A stretch of DNA of 64,000 nt from Terriglobia bacterium (GTDB lineage Bacteria > Acidobacteriota > Terriglobia > JAIQFV01): positions 1 through 64,000 of the forward strand of contig JAIQFY010000031.1 of NCBI GenBank assembly GCA_020072965.1, in the 5' to 3' direction. Position 1 is the first letter of the stretch. Each line of letters begins with the position of its first letter. Shown here one piece after another: positions 17,270 to 27,890 of the stretch. A model generated the notes under the pieces. The model had not been told where the DNA came from. It ran no database searches and saw only the letters and a list, made by a program, of their open reading frames with translations. Made by a program: the position numbers and the translations under genes.

Positions 17270-18577
17270 CTACTTCGCCGCCTTTTGCAGCTCCTTTATC
17301 GCGCTTGAAATCCTTTCAATGTTGTGGTCACGTGCTTGTTTGACGCCAATCGCCTGCGCAGACTGTAACGCCTCATCGAGGACGCGGCGAGCTTCCGAAG
17401 GCTGTCCCGACTGGGTCAGCGCGTCGGCCTTCGTTTCAAACAGCCATGTCCGGCCCAGTGGACCGCTGACGTGCTCCAATCCGCGATCGCACGCCGCAAT
17501 GGCCTCGTCATATTGTTTTGCCTCGATCTCCATCTGGGCGAGCCGCAGTGACGCGTTGTAGTTGTTCGGCATGGCTCGTTCCGAGGCGATCAGTGCCGGC
17601 AGCACCCGCGATGCAGCCCCCAGGAAAGACGCTGCGTCGACCCGTGCAATATCGAGTGCGGACCGCTCGTCCTCGTTGGCGGGGCGTGTCGCCTCGAGTT
17701 CGTTAAGCCAGCGGTCGCCCCATCGCGCCAAGGTCGCCTTATCACCGCGCGCTTCAGCGTCGTGCATGAGCTGCTGATAGAGCTGAAAGCGATGGTCGCG
17801 CAGCGTCGCCGGCAGCGCAATCGCTTCCTCCGCGAGCGGCTCCAGGGTCTTTCGGGCGCCTTCGGCCCACGGAGCCGGTCGACCCTGGTTCACACACATG
17901 ACTCCTGCGAGAACGACTCTTCCAAACATTTGGCCACGCGTCATATGCACTGCTTCCGTGGAGGCCGTTTCGGCACAGGCCTGCGATTGTCCACTCAACA
18001 TCAGCGCCCAGGTAACCGATCCGACCGCGCGCCCGCGCTGAGGCCAGGTCCCTCCTCCGGAGCGGAGGGCCTCACGATAAGCTGCGGCCGCCTCAGCGTG
18101 CTGGCCGTGGGCGAGCAATTCGTCGCCCCGCGCGAGAGCCGCGTCGGCAGGCATTCCCGCTTTCCCGATGACGCCGTGCTCCCCGTGGTCGAGAAATTGC
18201 GTCAGCTCGGGCAACGTCATCCCCCCGATCTGCGTTGCTGTCGTCCGTTCATCGGCAGGGTCGATCACGAAAAATGACGGGGTATACATCACCCCGTGTC
18301 GCGCGAGAAACGCTTGATTGTCCGGTTTATCAAAATTGAGCTCGAGCCAGACGAACTGTCCGGCGTACCTGGCGAGGCTGGCGTCGGCCAACGTAGCTCG
18401 CATCAGGCGACACGAATATCACCACGGGGCCCACACTTCGACGAATACGGGCAGCTTCTGCCGCTTCGCTTCGAAGAGCGCCCTGGGGTAGTCGTCTTCG
18501 ATGAAGGGCAGGCGGGTCGTCGCGAATGCGGACGTGGCAAGCATTGAAAGCAACACCCACATCGAGAGTTTCTTCAT
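17270..18577 (-). CDS. Secreted thioredoxin-fold/TPR protein with in-frame UGA at the CxxC position: candidate UxxC selenoprotein
   Basis: Read through a single TGA at 18419-18421 the frame gives 435 residues. The ATG at 18577 has a strong GGAGG, and a signal peptide follows (LSMWVLLSMLATSAFA). The fold is thioredoxin-like: FVEVWAPW, then UGA, Y, S, C, and downstream a YTPSFFVID segment carrying the cis-proline. The UGA is exactly where the first active-site cysteine belongs (residue 53), so the motif would be U-Y-S-C. The frame continues for 382 residues without another stop. The C-terminal part (about 140-435) is helical with TPR-like repeats (EAAAAYREALRSGG, EAIAACDRGLEHV). The alternative is a Cys-to-stop mutation in a dying gene. 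No sel genes are in the window. Confidence 0.6.
18377..18392 (-). promoter_or_regulatory. Possible bacterial SECIS hairpin downstream of the UGA
   Basis: On the coding strand a 6-bp stem GUUGGC/GCCAGC (one G-U pair) closes a 4-base loop CGAC. The loop begins 33 bases after the UGA and has G as its second base. Known bacterial SECIS models ask for a G in the first two loop positions and about 16-37 bases between UGA and loop; both hold. The region is GC-rich, where chance hairpins are common. Confidence 0.35.
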
Positions 18578-18672
18578 TGTGCACCTCCAGCGCCGGGAAT
18601 GGTAGAATGATATCGGTCTGTTCACAAGAGCCGATCTCGATTTGAAAAATGGACCATTTGGAGGATGGAACC

Positions 18673-20124
18673 ATGCGCCGATCGCAGGGTGTGCTTCTGC
18701 CGCCAGTTCGCGTCGCGCGTCCGCGGCGTGGCGACGTGTATCGCACGCTTCGAGCCGCAGTGCTGGACGGCGTTCTCTCTGCCGGCGAGCGGCTCCCCTC
18801 GACGCGGCAGGCTGCCGCCGACTACGGCGTCTCGCGCGGAATGCTGGAAGAGGTCTTCGCACAGCTCACCGAGGAGGGCTTTATGGAGCGCGCGGTCGGA
18901 CGCGGGACCTTTGTCGCACTGACGGTGTCACGGCTGAGTGCCCCCGCGAAGCAAAAACAGGGACCGCGGCGCTCGCCCACGCCATCGCGCCGCGGTCACT
19001 CGGTCGCCGCGAATGCCGCCTGCCGCGAGCCGGCGGTTCCGAGCCCGTTTAATGCGGGCATTGCCGATACAAGCGAGTTCCCATGGAAGATGTGGCAGCG
19101 GCTGATGGCGCGCTCGGCGCGCGAGCTCGGGCATGGTGCCTTGAACTTTGCTGACCCGCGTGGGCTGCCAAACTTGCGGGTAGCAATCGCTCGCTACCTG
19201 GCCCAGTTCCGTGGAATCCGATGCCAGCCTGGCCAGGTCATCGTCTTCAACAGTGCGCAACAGGCGCTCAATGCGCTTGCCGTGCTGCTGCTCGATCGCG
19301 GCGATGCCGTCTGGATCGAGGATCCCTGCTACCTGGGCGCACGCGCCGCGTTCGAACTCGCGGGGGCAGCGATCACACCGGTGCCCGTCGATGACGAAGG
19401 TATTCGCGCCGACACCCGGGTTCGCCGTTCCGCCCGCGCGCGCCTTACCTATGTGACGCCTTCGCACCAGTACCCGACCGGCGTCGCTCTGGGTCTCGAG
19501 CGCCGCATCGCCCTCCTCGAGGTCGCGGAGCGTGACGGATCCTGGGTCGTGGAAGACGATTACGACGGCGAGTTTCGCTACGAAGGGCAGCCGCTCACGG
19601 CGCTCTATTCGCTCGACTCCCAGGGGCGCGTGCTCTATATCGGCACCCTGAACAAGTCGATGTTCGTTTCGCTGCGCCTCGCTTATGCCGTTGTGCCTGA
19701 GGAGCTCGTGGAATCGCTGGCGAACATTCGTACTCAGCTCGACGGGTTCACGCCGGCGGTGCGGCAGATGGCGATGAGCCTCTTCATGGACGAGGGCCAC
19801 TTCTCCTCGCACTTGCGCCGCATGCGCGCCGTGTACGGAGCAAAACGCGCAGCCTTGGTCGAAGGACTTGCGCCGCTCGCCGCACTGGGCTGGACGTGGT
19901 CGAGCAACCCCGCCGGCATGCATCTCCTAGTGCGGCACAAACGGGGCGACTACGTTCGCGCCGTCGCCACGGCCAGCTCTCTTGATCTTGCGCTGCTCAG
20001 TGCTTACCGGATCGCCCGAACGCGCGACGACGGCTTGTTTCTTCGCTTTGGCGCCCTCGACACAGCAAGTCTCAGTGCCGGCATCGCAGCGCTCGTCGCG
20101 GTGGCAAAGAAGATGAGTCGGTGA
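18673..20124 (+). CDS. MocR/PdxR-type GntR regulator with aminotransferase-like domain
   Basis: 483 residues from the ATG at 18673, chosen over the ATG at 18649 because GGAGG lies 9 bases upstream of it. Residues 20-85 form a GntR winged helix (VYRTLRAAVLDGVLSAGERLPSTRQAA, then EGFMERAVGRGTFV). Residues 120-480 are a fold-type-I aminotransferase domain with VVEDDYDGEFRY and IGTLNKSMF, whose lysine should bind PLP. Proteins of this group usually sense PLP or amino compounds and control a divergent gene. The neighbour, 95 bases away and divergent, is the candidate selenoprotein, which is thus its most likely target. Confidence 0.9.
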   Translation: MRRSQGVLLPPVRVARPRRGDVYRTLRAAVLDGVLSAGERLPSTRQAAADYGVSRGMLEEVFAQLTEEGFMERAVGRGTFVALTVSRLSAPAKQKQGPRRSPTPSRRGHSVAANAACREPAVPSPFNAGIADTSEFPWKMWQRLMARSARELGHGALNFADPRGLPNLRVAIARYLAQFRGIRCQPGQVIVFNSAQQALNALAVLLLDRGDAVWIEDPCYLGARAAFELAGAAITPVPVDDEGIRADTRVRRSARARLTYVTPSHQYPTGVALGLERRIALLEVAERDGSWVVEDDYDGEFRYEGQPLTALYSLDSQGRVLYIGTLNKSMFVSLRLAYAVVPEELVESLANIRTQLDGFTPAVRQMAMSLFMDEGHFSSHLRRMRAVYGAKRAALVEGLAPLAALGWTWSSNPAGMHLLVRHKRGDYVRAVATASSLDLALLSAYRIARTRDDGLFLRFGALDTASLSAGIAALVAVAKKMSR

Positions 20125-20515
20125 AGTTATGGCGGGGGCTTTAAACTTACAGCATAACAGCATCGGGTCATAACAGCATCGCCAGCATCGGGTCGGACCA
20201 AACGAAGTTGTACTAGGATAAAAGAATAATTCCAAGAACCGGGTATTTTCGAGGCTTAAACGGTTCTTTTTGCCCTCAAAATTATCCCCATAAGCCGCTT
20301 CGTCCTGCCGCAACTGGAAACCAGTTTCGGCGGGCATCACTTCCCTTCCTCTGGCATTTTCGGGTCAGGCACCGACGTTCGAAATTCGGGTCGGGCGCCG
20401 ACATTCGACATTTGTTTCATCCACAGATTTCGCGGATAACGTATTTCGGCCGCAGGCATCGCTCAAATCCGCGGCTGAGGCCGTGAAAAACAAACTTGGG
20501 CTGGCGCCCGGTCAC
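20125..20515. repeat. Intergenic region with degenerate gggtc-motif repeats
   Basis: No gene is visible. At 20357-20411 a unit of about 27 bases occurs twice in direct order (tcgggtcaggcaccgacgtt and tcgggtcgggcgccgacatt). An agcatcgggtc unit recurs at about 20158-20196. These resemble other gggtca-containing debris around 24762 and 25141, so the 18.6-24.7 kb block is bordered on both sides by the same kind of sequence. Confidence 0.5.
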
Positions 20516-22774
20516 CTATCCCTGCTTGCGAATCAGCCTACCCAACGCCTCCCGATCGGGTGCCAGGAGCTCGGAGATCCGCTGGTGGTCGACGTCGGCG
20601 ACGATGATCTGGCCGACCTCGGTGTTGACCTCGTGGAAGATGCCTTGGGACCTCATCTTCGCGACCTGATATTGGTTATCCTCGGTGGGGGTGACGTAGT
20701 GCACCGAGTCGACCCTGAAGCGATGCACCAGGAAGAGGTGGATGAGAGTCATCAGGCGTTTCTTGCGCAGCGACTCCACGAAGGTGTTCTGGTCGCGCAC
20801 CGAGAGGATGCTCCGGCCACGCCGGTCCTGGATCGGGGCGAAGACGACGTTGGCGAGCTTCTCCTTCCCCGTGTCGTAGATGGTGAGCTCGAGCAGCTCC
20901 GAGCCGGCGCTGTGGGGCCGCAGCTGGACGCGGAGCCCGCCGGGGAGCTCGTAGTGCTGCGTCCACATCGCCAGCCACTCCTCGAGCAGCTTCTTGGGCA
21001 CCTCGGTCTGTACCAGGTGCTGGTGCTGGGTCGAGCCCTTGCCCATCGCCATGGTCGTCGCCGTGCGCCCCGACGTGGCCGCGAGTGCGGCGTCCCCGCG
21101 CGGTCCGCCGACGAGGGTCTGTGGCGTGACGTAGGGCGACTCGACCATCCGCAGCTTTCGTTGCAGGCGGGCGAGGGCCAGCATGCCGTCCTGCTTGAGG
21201 GCGATGGCGAGCTCCTCGGCGGCGAGTCCATCGATCTGGTGGCCGCCGTACGTGATGAAGTTGAAGACGAAGCCCAGCTTGCCGAGTTCCTCGGGGAAGC
21301 GCCGCATCTCCTCCTCGCTCATGCCCGTGGTGTCCCAACTGAACGATGGCGAGAGATTGTAGGCGAGCATCTTGTCGGGAAACTCGGCGTGGATCGCCTC
21401 GGCAAACGCGCGGGCGTCGGCGAGGTGGGCGGTCTTGGTCTCCATCCAGAGCAGGTCGGCGAAGGGCGCCGCGGCAAGCGACTTGGCGATCGCATAGGGG
21501 ACGCCGCCGCGAACCTGGTAATACCCCTCGGGCGTCTTGGCTTTTTCTGAGTCCCAGAAGACGTCGGCGTTGAGCTCCCGCGCTTTCTCCCGTGCGGCGT
21601 AGAGCGAGGCGCGCGAAGCGAAGCGCCGCCATTCGTCGACGCTCAGGGTGAGCGGTTCGCCCTCGCTGGCACGGAACTCGAGCACTTCGGCAACCGCCTC
21701 GCCGAAGGTCTGGAGGCCGGCCTCGTCCTCCCACGCTGCGAGGAAGCGGCAGGCGACTCCGTCGAACGTGGCGTCGAGCGAGATTCCCTTTCCCTCCCGG
21801 TGGGCCGCCGCAGCTTCCGCGACCTGAGAAAGGAGGCCATGGCGCTCGAGCCAGTCGGAGGCGACGGCGTGCTCGCCGTCGGCGATGGCGTAGAGGAGGT
21901 GGCCGTTGAGCTCCCGGACTCCCAGCTCGTAGAAGTGCCGGATCAGCGACAGGAAGCACGCCTTGTAGGCCGGCAGGTCGCGGTTGGTGGCGCCCAGCAG
22001 GAAGGGCTGGTCGCGCTCGTCGCCGCAGCCGTCGATCAGGTTGGCCGCCTCGGCGTCGGTGCGGGCGACAATGATGCCTGCAACCCCCATGACGTCGAGC
22101 TGGAAGCGGGCGGCGTTCAGGCGCTTGTTCTGCTCGTCCTGCGGCACGAGCACCTTCCCCCCCTGATGGCCGCACTTCTTGGTGCCCGGACGCTGGTCCT
22201 CGATGTGGTAGCCCGGCACGCCGGCCTCCACAAAGCGACGGATCAGGTTGCGTACGTGCGGGTCGCCGCCGTGGCCGGTGTCGGCGTCGGCGATGATGAA
22301 CGGCCGGAAGTCGCGGGCCGGCGTCGCGGCGCGCTGCGCCTCGGTCATGCGCGAGCGCAGGTACTGCTGGTTGCGGTCGGCCGTGAGCAGGGCGCGCACC
22401 AGCATGGCGGCTTCGTCGGGAACCTGGCTGAGAGGGTAGCTCGCGAGATCGGGTCCCGGGTCCTCGCTCGTTCCCCCCTTGGCGGAGGTCGCCCAGCCGC
22501 CGAGGTAGATTCCCTCGATCCCCATCCGCTTCATCGCCACCGCCTGCCCCGGCGAGTAAGGGCCAAAGGTGGTCATGCTCTTGCGCTCAGCGAAGAGTTG
22601 GCGCAGACGGTCGTAAAAGGCCGCCGCGGCCTCGCGCGGCACCGTGTAGTCGTGGGCGATCGTGCCGCGCTGCTCGGCCACCTGACGCGCAGTGTAGAGG
22701 CGGACGACGCCTCGGAAGCGGGGGCTGTCGAACCACTGCTGGGTGGCGGCGACTTCCTGCTCGAACGAGTTCAT
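20516..22774 (-). CDS. aceA: Isocitrate lyase, long (about 750-residue) form
   Basis: Glyoxylate-shunt enzyme splitting isocitrate into succinate and glyoxylate. The catalytic signature KKCGHQGGK is present near residue 200, with the upstream magnesium-site segment [10 protein letters not shown] and [12 protein letters not shown]. At 752 residues it belongs to the long AceA2-like forms, with an insertion absent from the roughly 430-residue E. coli enzyme. The ATG at 22774 has AAGGAG nine bases upstream; an in-frame ATG at 22801 would overlap the malate synthase gene. It follows malate synthase by 16 bases, so both are one operon. Codon use is strongly G/C-ending compared with genes outside the 17-25 kb block. 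Confidence 0.95.
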   Translation of the reverse strand: MNSFEQEVAATQQWFDSPRFRGVVRLYTARQVAEQRGTIAHDYTVPREAAAAFYDRLRQLFAERKSMTTFGPYSPGQAVAMKRMGIEGIYLGGWATSAKGGTSEDPGPDLASYPLSQVPDEAAMLVRALLTADRNQQYLRSRMTEAQRAATPARDFRPFIIADADTGHGGDPHVRNLIRRFVEAGVPGYHIEDQRPGTKKCGHQGGKVLVPQDEQNKRLNAARFQLDVMGVAGIIVARTDAEAANLIDGCGDERDQPFLLGATNRDLPAYKACFLSLIRHFYELGVRELNGHLLYAIADGEHAVASDWLERHGLLSQVAEAAAAHREGKGISLDATFDGVACRFLAAWEDEAGLQTFGEAVAEVLEFRASEGEPLTLSVDEWRRFASRASLYAAREKARELNADVFWDSEKAKTPEGYYQVRGGVPYAIAKSLAAAPFADLLWMETKTAHLADARAFAEAIHAEFPDKMLAYNLSPSFSWDTTGMSEEEMRRFPEELGKLGFVFNFITYGGHQIDGLAAEELAIALKQDGMLALARLQRKLRMVESPYVTPQTLVGGPRGDAALAATSGRTATTMAMGKGSTQHQHLVQTEVPKKLLEEWLAMWTQHYELPGGLRVQLRPHSAGSELLELTIYDTGKEKLANVVFAPIQDRRGRSILSVRDQNTFVESLRKKRLMTLIHLFLVHRFRVDSVHYVTPTEDNQYQVAKMRSQGIFHEVNTEVGQIIVADVDHQRISELLAPDREALGRLIRKQG

Positions 22775-22790
22775 ACTCGGGCTCCTTGCT

Positions 22791-24674
22791 TCAGGTGACA
22801 AAGTCCAGGCTCTCGGTGATCCGCGTCCCGTCGCGCTCGAAGGCCTCCATGTAGGCCTGGATGCGGGACCTTGCCGTGGCGAGGTCGTGGTTGTCGAGGT
22901 TGAGATTCAAGAGGTCGATGTACCAGGGCGGCTTGACGCGATCGGTGACGTAGGTCGCGACGATCTCCCGTGCGATGGGCAGCGTGGTCGCCTTCGAGTC
23001 GTCGTGGACGTCGCGGTCGCGCGCGCCGAGCAGCTTCTTGTACTCTTCGGCGAGCAGCCGCCCGAAGAGCGCGGCGTCGAAAGGGTCGCCGCCGCGGACG
23101 CCGGTCGCGGGGTCGTCGTCGGTGAATTCGGCGCCCTTCTGCAGCCACTCCCAAAGGATGCTGAGACGGATCTCCCCGGTCGCCATATCCTCCATCAGGT
23201 AGAGCACGTCGTCGTTGCCGAAGAAGTCCGCCGGCTTAAGCGCCGCGGCCTGAAACCCCCGGCCGAACGCATTGCCGTACTGCAGGGCGACGCTCAGCAG
23301 ATCGCGGGCGCCCCGGACGGTGCGCGGTGCCGGGTCGAGCAGCACCAGCGCGTCGGCGTCTTCCGGAGTGTAAGTGAGAGGCGCAAACTCGCGTCCAAGC
23401 TGGTTGTCGGCGCCGACCTCCTCCCATACCGGCCGCACGATGTGCACCATCTTCCAGTGCGCCACCCACTTGCCGCTCGCTCCGGCGCGCTGCTCGCGCT
23501 CGCCGCCGGCCTTCGCCCTGCGCATGCCTGCGGCGACGCCCGCGTCGGAGCCGACCGGGATGTTGGGCTCCATCCCGCCCTGCCAGAGGGCGTAGCGGCC
23601 GCTCCGGTCGGGAGTGTTCACCGCCCGGCGCACGCGGTCCTCGTAGGTGCGCATGTAGCCGTAGGTCATGCCGATGGCGTCGATGTTGGGGTTGACGAAG
23701 TCCGGGTCCCACGCCATCGCGTCGGCGACGCTGTTGATGTAGTCCCAGCGCCCGGTGTTGAAGCCGACGAAGTGGCGGCCGAGGGCGGCCCGGATCTCCA
23801 TCAGCTGGAACGCCGCCTCGATCTGCTCGACCAGGACGTAGGCCTTGATCGTGCCCACCGGCATCCCGAGGTGCTGCTCGAGCGTGGCGAGCAGGTCATT
23901 CCACAGCGCCGCCTCTTCGGCGGTCTGGATCTTCGGCAGATACAGGACGACCGATGCCCCGGCGTCGCGCAATCGCTGCTGGTTGTTGACCACGTAGAGC
24001 ACGAGGTCGACGATCGAGGCGGAGAAGCCGGTGCCGCCCTTCTCGCGCGCGTGGCGGTCATCGAGGTGCAGGCCGCGGACGCGGAAGATCTTGGTGGTGA
24101 AGTCGAGCTGCTGCCGCCAGTCGGCGATGATGGGTCGACCGAAGAACCCTTGCGCCCACTGGTTCATCTCGGCGGCGACGTGTTCGGCGACGCGCAGGAA
24201 GAGCGGGTCTCGGGCGATCGCAAGCCGCAGGTTGTGCTGGTTGTCGAGAGACATGGTGGTGACCTGCCCGAGGGCATCCTCACCATCGAACATCCAGCCG
24301 TCGGCGCCCGAGAGCAGAGCATAGGCGACGTTGCGCAGGCCGCTCTCGATCGTCGCCCGCGGTTTGGTGCCGGGTCCGGTGCCCTGGATCCACTGGCGCT
24401 TCAAATCGGCGGGGATCTCGCTGCCCTCGAAGTTGCCGTCGCGGGCGTCCTGAACCCGGATGCCGGTGCGCGGGATTGGCGCCCGGGGGTCAAGGAAGGC
24501 GATGCGCTGGTGGCCGCGCGCTCGCGCCAGTCGCCGTGCGATGCGCGATGCCATCAACTCGCGCCGGTCACGGTTTAGCGGGGCCAGGGCCTCTAACGCC
24601 TCGAGCGCCGCTGGGGTGTAGACCTCGGGGTACGCCTCGAGCACGCCGGCGCGATATTCGAGTGTGTGAGTCAT
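22791..24674 (-). CDS. aceB: Malate synthase (A type)
   Basis: Condenses glyoxylate with acetyl-CoA to malate, completing the glyoxylate bypass for growth on acetate or fatty acids. The 627 residues show the A-type signatures: [39 protein letters not shown] with the catalytic-region acidic residues, and [12 protein letters not shown], then [11 protein letters not shown]. It is about 90 residues longer than E. coli AceB; the extra part is in the C-terminal third. First gene of the aceB-aceA operon. A very long antisense ORF (22743-24578) is only a by-product of the GC-rich codon usage. Confidence 0.94.
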   Translation of the reverse strand: MTHTLEYRAGVLEAYPEVYTPAALEALEALAPLNRDRRELMASRIARRLARARGHQRIAFLDPRAPIPRTGIRVQDARDGNFEGSEIPADLKRQWIQGTGPGTKPRATIESGLRNVAYALLSGADGWMFDGEDALGQVTTMSLDNQHNLRLAIARDPLFLRVAEHVAAEMNQWAQGFFGRPIIADWRQQLDFTTKIFRVRGLHLDDRHAREKGGTGFSASIVDLVLYVVNNQQRLRDAGASVVLYLPKIQTAEEAALWNDLLATLEQHLGMPVGTIKAYVLVEQIEAAFQLMEIRAALGRHFVGFNTGRWDYINSVADAMAWDPDFVNPNIDAIGMTYGYMRTYEDRVRRAVNTPDRSGRYALWQGGMEPNIPVGSDAGVAAGMRRAKAGGEREQRAGASGKWVAHWKMVHIVRPVWEEVGADNQLGREFAPLTYTPEDADALVLLDPAPRTVRGARDLLSVALQYGNAFGRGFQAAALKPADFFGNDDVLYLMEDMATGEIRLSILWEWLQKGAEFTDDDPATGVRGGDPFDAALFGRLLAEEYKKLLGARDRDVHDDSKATTLPIAREIVATYVTDRVKPPWYIDLLNLNLDNHDLATARSRIQAYMEAFERDGTRITESLDFVT

Positions 24675-25280
24675 AAGGTTCTCGTCCTAGGAGGTTTGTC
24701 CTACGGACCGATCCGGACAAGGCTGAAAGAAGACTCCCTCAAGAATGCAGTAGGAAATTGGAAAGGTCTGACCCCTCTTTATTCTGTCCAATGTCCAGGT
24801 CTGGCCCCTTTTTGTTTAAACTTGCGGATTCGCTCAAGGATTATACACTCGCTGCGAAAGCATGACGCGAAACGTTTTTTCCTCAAGGCATCGTCCTTGC
24901 CCCGACCGGCCCTTTTGTCCAGTGTGCAGGCCTGATATACATCTCAAAGTCGGAATGAATTTTGGGGTCAGGCTATCACAAATCCACAATTAGAGACCAA
25001 ACGAGGGACCATCTATCGGGATGTTGAGGATCGGCGGGTTTTCTTGGGGAATACTATTCTATTCACCGCAAGGGCGCGGAGGTTTTAGGCGATAGGGAAG
25101 ATCAGTTCAAGGTTCAAAGTCCAAAGTTCAAAATCGAAAAACATTTTCGGGTCAGACAGCGACGGGTTGTTGCTCAAACCCGAGAGCGCCCGGTGAGGCC
25201 CCGATGACTCATCGGGGCTGAGCCGGCGATTTGAATTGAGCAACAGCCCGCGAAGATGTGACCCCAAACTTCATGCTGGT
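24675..25280. repeat. Gene-free region with scattered GGTCTGACCCC-type motifs
   Basis: No gene is supported. The motif occurs as aaaggtctgacccc (about 24762), aggtctggcccc (about 24797), ggggtcaggc (about 24962), cgggtcagac (about 25149) and agatgtgacccc (about 25253). Such motifs are commonly left at the ends of small elements mobilised by IS200-like REP-associated transposases. Here they look degenerate and no full element can be outlined. Confidence 0.5.
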
Positions 25281-27782
25281 TCATTCGCTTCTAAGCGCAA
25301 CCATTGGATCCACCCGAATCGCCCTTCGTGCTGGAAGATAACTGGCTACCAGCCCCACAAATATTAAGAAGATCGCCACCAGGAGGAACGTAAATGTATC
25401 GGTGGCCCCTATTTCGAAAAGGAGGCTTTGCATGACCCGGCTCATAATCAAAGCCCCGATCAATCCTCCCAGAATTCCTCCACCCGTCAGATACAAGCCG
25501 TGCTGTAAAACCAAACTAAGAATGCTGCCTCGTTGGGCTCCCAGCATGATGCGCACACCGATGTCCCGCGTCCCTTGCGTGACCGCATAAGAGAGGACAC
25601 CATAAACACCGATCGCGGCCAGTATGAGCGCAAAGACTGCGAAACTACCTAGCAACGTCATGGAGAACCGCTGCCGAGCCAGGGAATGCTGCAGTCGTTC
25701 TTCCATTGTGGCGATATCATACACGGCAATATTTGGATCGATGCTGTGAATCGCACGTATGATGGCGCTGGAGAGGGCAGCGGGATCCGAAGCTGTGCGG
25801 GCCGCCACGTAGAGACTCGTGGTGCTTCTCTGCTTGTATGGAAAGTACAGCGTGATACGGCCACTGGAATCCAGACCATACTGCTTGACTGTCCCAACGA
25901 CCCCTACGATGCTGTAATAAGGCGTGCCGGGTCCATCATCGGGACGTATTCGCTTCCCTATCGGATTTTCATGGGGCCAGAAACGCTGCGCCGTCTTGTC
26001 ATCCACCAGGATGACCGGTTGGCCATCTTTCGTGTCGCTGTCGGTGAACACTCGGCCTTTGATCAAGGGGATTTTCATCACCCGGAAATAGTCAGGCGAG
26101 ATTCCGCGAACATCTGCCTGAATCTCAGGCTCGTTGGCTGGAGGTACATAACCCTCTACCGACACGGTCCCCCAAAATGCTGCCGAGGTCAAGGGCAGAG
26201 CGGAAATTACGCCCTGCACGTTGACTCCTGGCAAGCTCTTGATTTGTCCCTGCACGTCTTCAGCGAACCGGGTCTTTGCCGACGCGTCTTGATACTGGGG
26301 ATCGGTTAGAGAGATCCGCATGGAAATAACGTGATCGGGACTGAAGCCGGGAGGCACCTCCAGCAGCCTCACAAAACTGCGGATCAACAGGCTGGCACCT
26401 ACCAGCAGCATCAGAGAGAGTCCCAGTTCGCCAGCCACGAGCAAACTGCGCAACTTATGCCGCTTCACATCGAAGCCCCCTCCGGATTGCGAGCTTCGCC
26501 CGCCGGACTTGAGTGCGTCATTCAAGTCGATTTTCAGCGCCTGCAGCGCTGGAGCGAGTCCGAAAAGTAGGCTAGTCAACAGAGAAACCGACAGGGTGAA
26601 CAGCAGCACACGGCCATCGATACCGATTTGATCGACCCGGGGAATGTTGCCGGGGTTGAAGGCGCGGATTGCACTCAATCCCAAGCTGGCCACCACCAGA
26701 CCGCCAGCTCCGCCCAGCAGGCCAAATACCACGCTCTCGGTGAGCAACTGCCGGATCAACCGGTGACGGCTGGCTCCAAGTGCGGTCCTTAAGGCTATCT
26801 CTTTCTTTCGGCCCATCGCCCGCAACAGCAACAGGTTGGCCACATTCGCGCTTGCAATCAGCAATACCAGAAAAACTGATCCAAACAGCACCAGCACCGT
26901 GAGCCTTACATCGCCCACCACCTGTTCCAGAATCGGAACCACACTGACCGTGAATGTTCGGTCTCGATGACGACTCTCACGGATGTAATTGGCGACGATG
27001 TCAACGGAGGCCTGCGCCTGGCTCAGGCTGACCCCGGGCTTAAGCCGTGCCAGCACGTTGTAATTCTCGTCGTCATAATCGTTGAGCATTCCCGCGGATA
27101 GTGGCAGCGGCAGGAATATCTCGGCTTTCTCCAGACCCCCGATGGTCTGCAACACCTCATGGTTGAGCTCAAACGAAGGCTCCAACACACCTACGACCGT
27201 ATATTGCCTGCCGTCAATGACCAGACTCCGTCCGACGACCTGCCGGTCCGAGCCGAACAGCCTCGTCCACAATGCAAAGCTAAGCACCGCTGAATTGGCC
27301 TGTCCCGGCTTGTCTTCCTGGGGCAGCAGCGAGCGTCCGATCATCGCCTTCGCCCCCAGCATGTCCAGCAGTGTCGAAGTGGTGCGCACAGCCTGCAGCC
27401 GCTCCGGCTGCGTTAATCCTGTCAGCGTCGCCGTCCTGCCGATCGCGAGGGCGAGTTCATCGAACACCTTGTTCTGGGTTTGCAGGTCATTGAACTCCCC
27501 GGGAGACGGCCAATCCTGCGAAATTCCAATTCCGGGTGAGCGCTGCCACAGGACTGCAAGCCGATCCTGGTCAGGATACCCCAAGGGACGCAGAAGCAGT
27601 GCGTTGATCACGCTGAACATGGCAGCGTTGGCCCCAATTCCGATTGCCAACGAAAGCGTAATAATGAGAGCCGTGCCGCCGCCTTTGCGGAGGGTTCGGA
27701 GGGCGTAACGGAGGTCTTGAACGAGCTGATTCATGGAGGTGTTGCCGAGGCTATGCTGGATGCCCCGCTGCAATTCGTTCAT
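25281..27782 (-). CDS. Duplicated FtsX/MacB-type permease (acidobacterial duplicated orphan permease)
   Basis: 833 residues with two consecutive MacB-like halves: an N-terminal helix after the typical MNQLVQDLRYALRTLRKGG segment, periplasmic core, and three FtsX helices (about 290-420). Then a second set (core about 470-690, helices about 700-830) ends in ARRAIRVDPMVALRSE. Proteins of this architecture are greatly expanded in Acidobacteria and are called orphan because no ATPase gene accompanies them; that is also true here. Their function is unknown, probably lipoprotein or peptide export or envelope signalling. The ATG at 27782 has AAAGGGGA upstream; a later ATG at 27734 is also possible. 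Confidence 0.9.
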   Translation of the reverse strand: MNELQRGIQHSLGNTSMNQLVQDLRYALRTLRKGGGTALIITLSLAIGIGANAAMFSVINALLLRPLGYPDQDRLAVLWQRSPGIGISQDWPSPGEFNDLQTQNKVFDELALAIGRTATLTGLTQPERLQAVRTTSTLLDMLGAKAMIGRSLLPQEDKPGQANSAVLSFALWTRLFGSDRQVVGRSLVIDGRQYTVVGVLEPSFELNHEVLQTIGGLEKAEIFLPLPLSAGMLNDYDDENYNVLARLKPGVSLSQAQASVDIVANYIRESRHRDRTFTVSVVPILEQVVGDVRLTVLVLFGSVFLVLLIASANVANLLLLRAMGRKKEIALRTALGASRHRLIRQLLTESVVFGLLGGAGGLVVASLGLSAIRAFNPGNIPRVDQIGIDGRVLLFTLSVSLLTSLLFGLAPALQALKIDLNDALKSGGRSSQSGGGFDVKRHKLRSLLVAGELGLSLMLLVGASLLIRSFVRLLEVPPGFSPDHVISMRISLTDPQYQDASAKTRFAEDVQGQIKSLPGVNVQGVISALPLTSAAFWGTVSVEGYVPPANEPEIQADVRGISPDYFRVMKIPLIKGRVFTDSDTKDGQPVILVDDKTAQRFWPHENPIGKRIRPDDGPGTPYYSIVGVVGTVKQYGLDSSGRITLYFPYKQRSTTSLYVAARTASDPAALSSAIIRAIHSIDPNIAVYDIATMEERLQHSLARQRFSMTLLGSFAVFALILAAIGVYGVLSYAVTQGTRDIGVRIMLGAQRGSILSLVLQHGLYLTGGGILGGLIGALIMSRVMQSLLFEIGATDTFTFLLVAIFLIFVGLVASYLPARRAIRVDPMVALRSE

Positions 27783-27890
27783 GCTGCTTGTCCCCTTTCC
27801 TGAGGTGGCATGATCAAAATGGCCCGGAATAGTTTCTCACCGCTCATGACGGCGGTTCCCCGGCGTTGGCCAAGCCATTGCGGCCGGTAG

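Noticed and set aside
18407-18418. A hairpin TCGC-CTGAT-GCGA immediately after the UGA as the SECIS element
   Set aside because: Its loop starts only about 12 bases after the UGA, closer than the usual range; the hairpin at 18377-18392 fits better.
22743-24578. A 611-residue open frame antisense to malate synthase, and similar long antisense frames over aceA (20483-21550, 21800-22798)
   Set aside because: They are shadows caused by GC-rich codon use of aceA and aceB. The sense proteins are clear family members, and the antisense translations have no recognisable domain.
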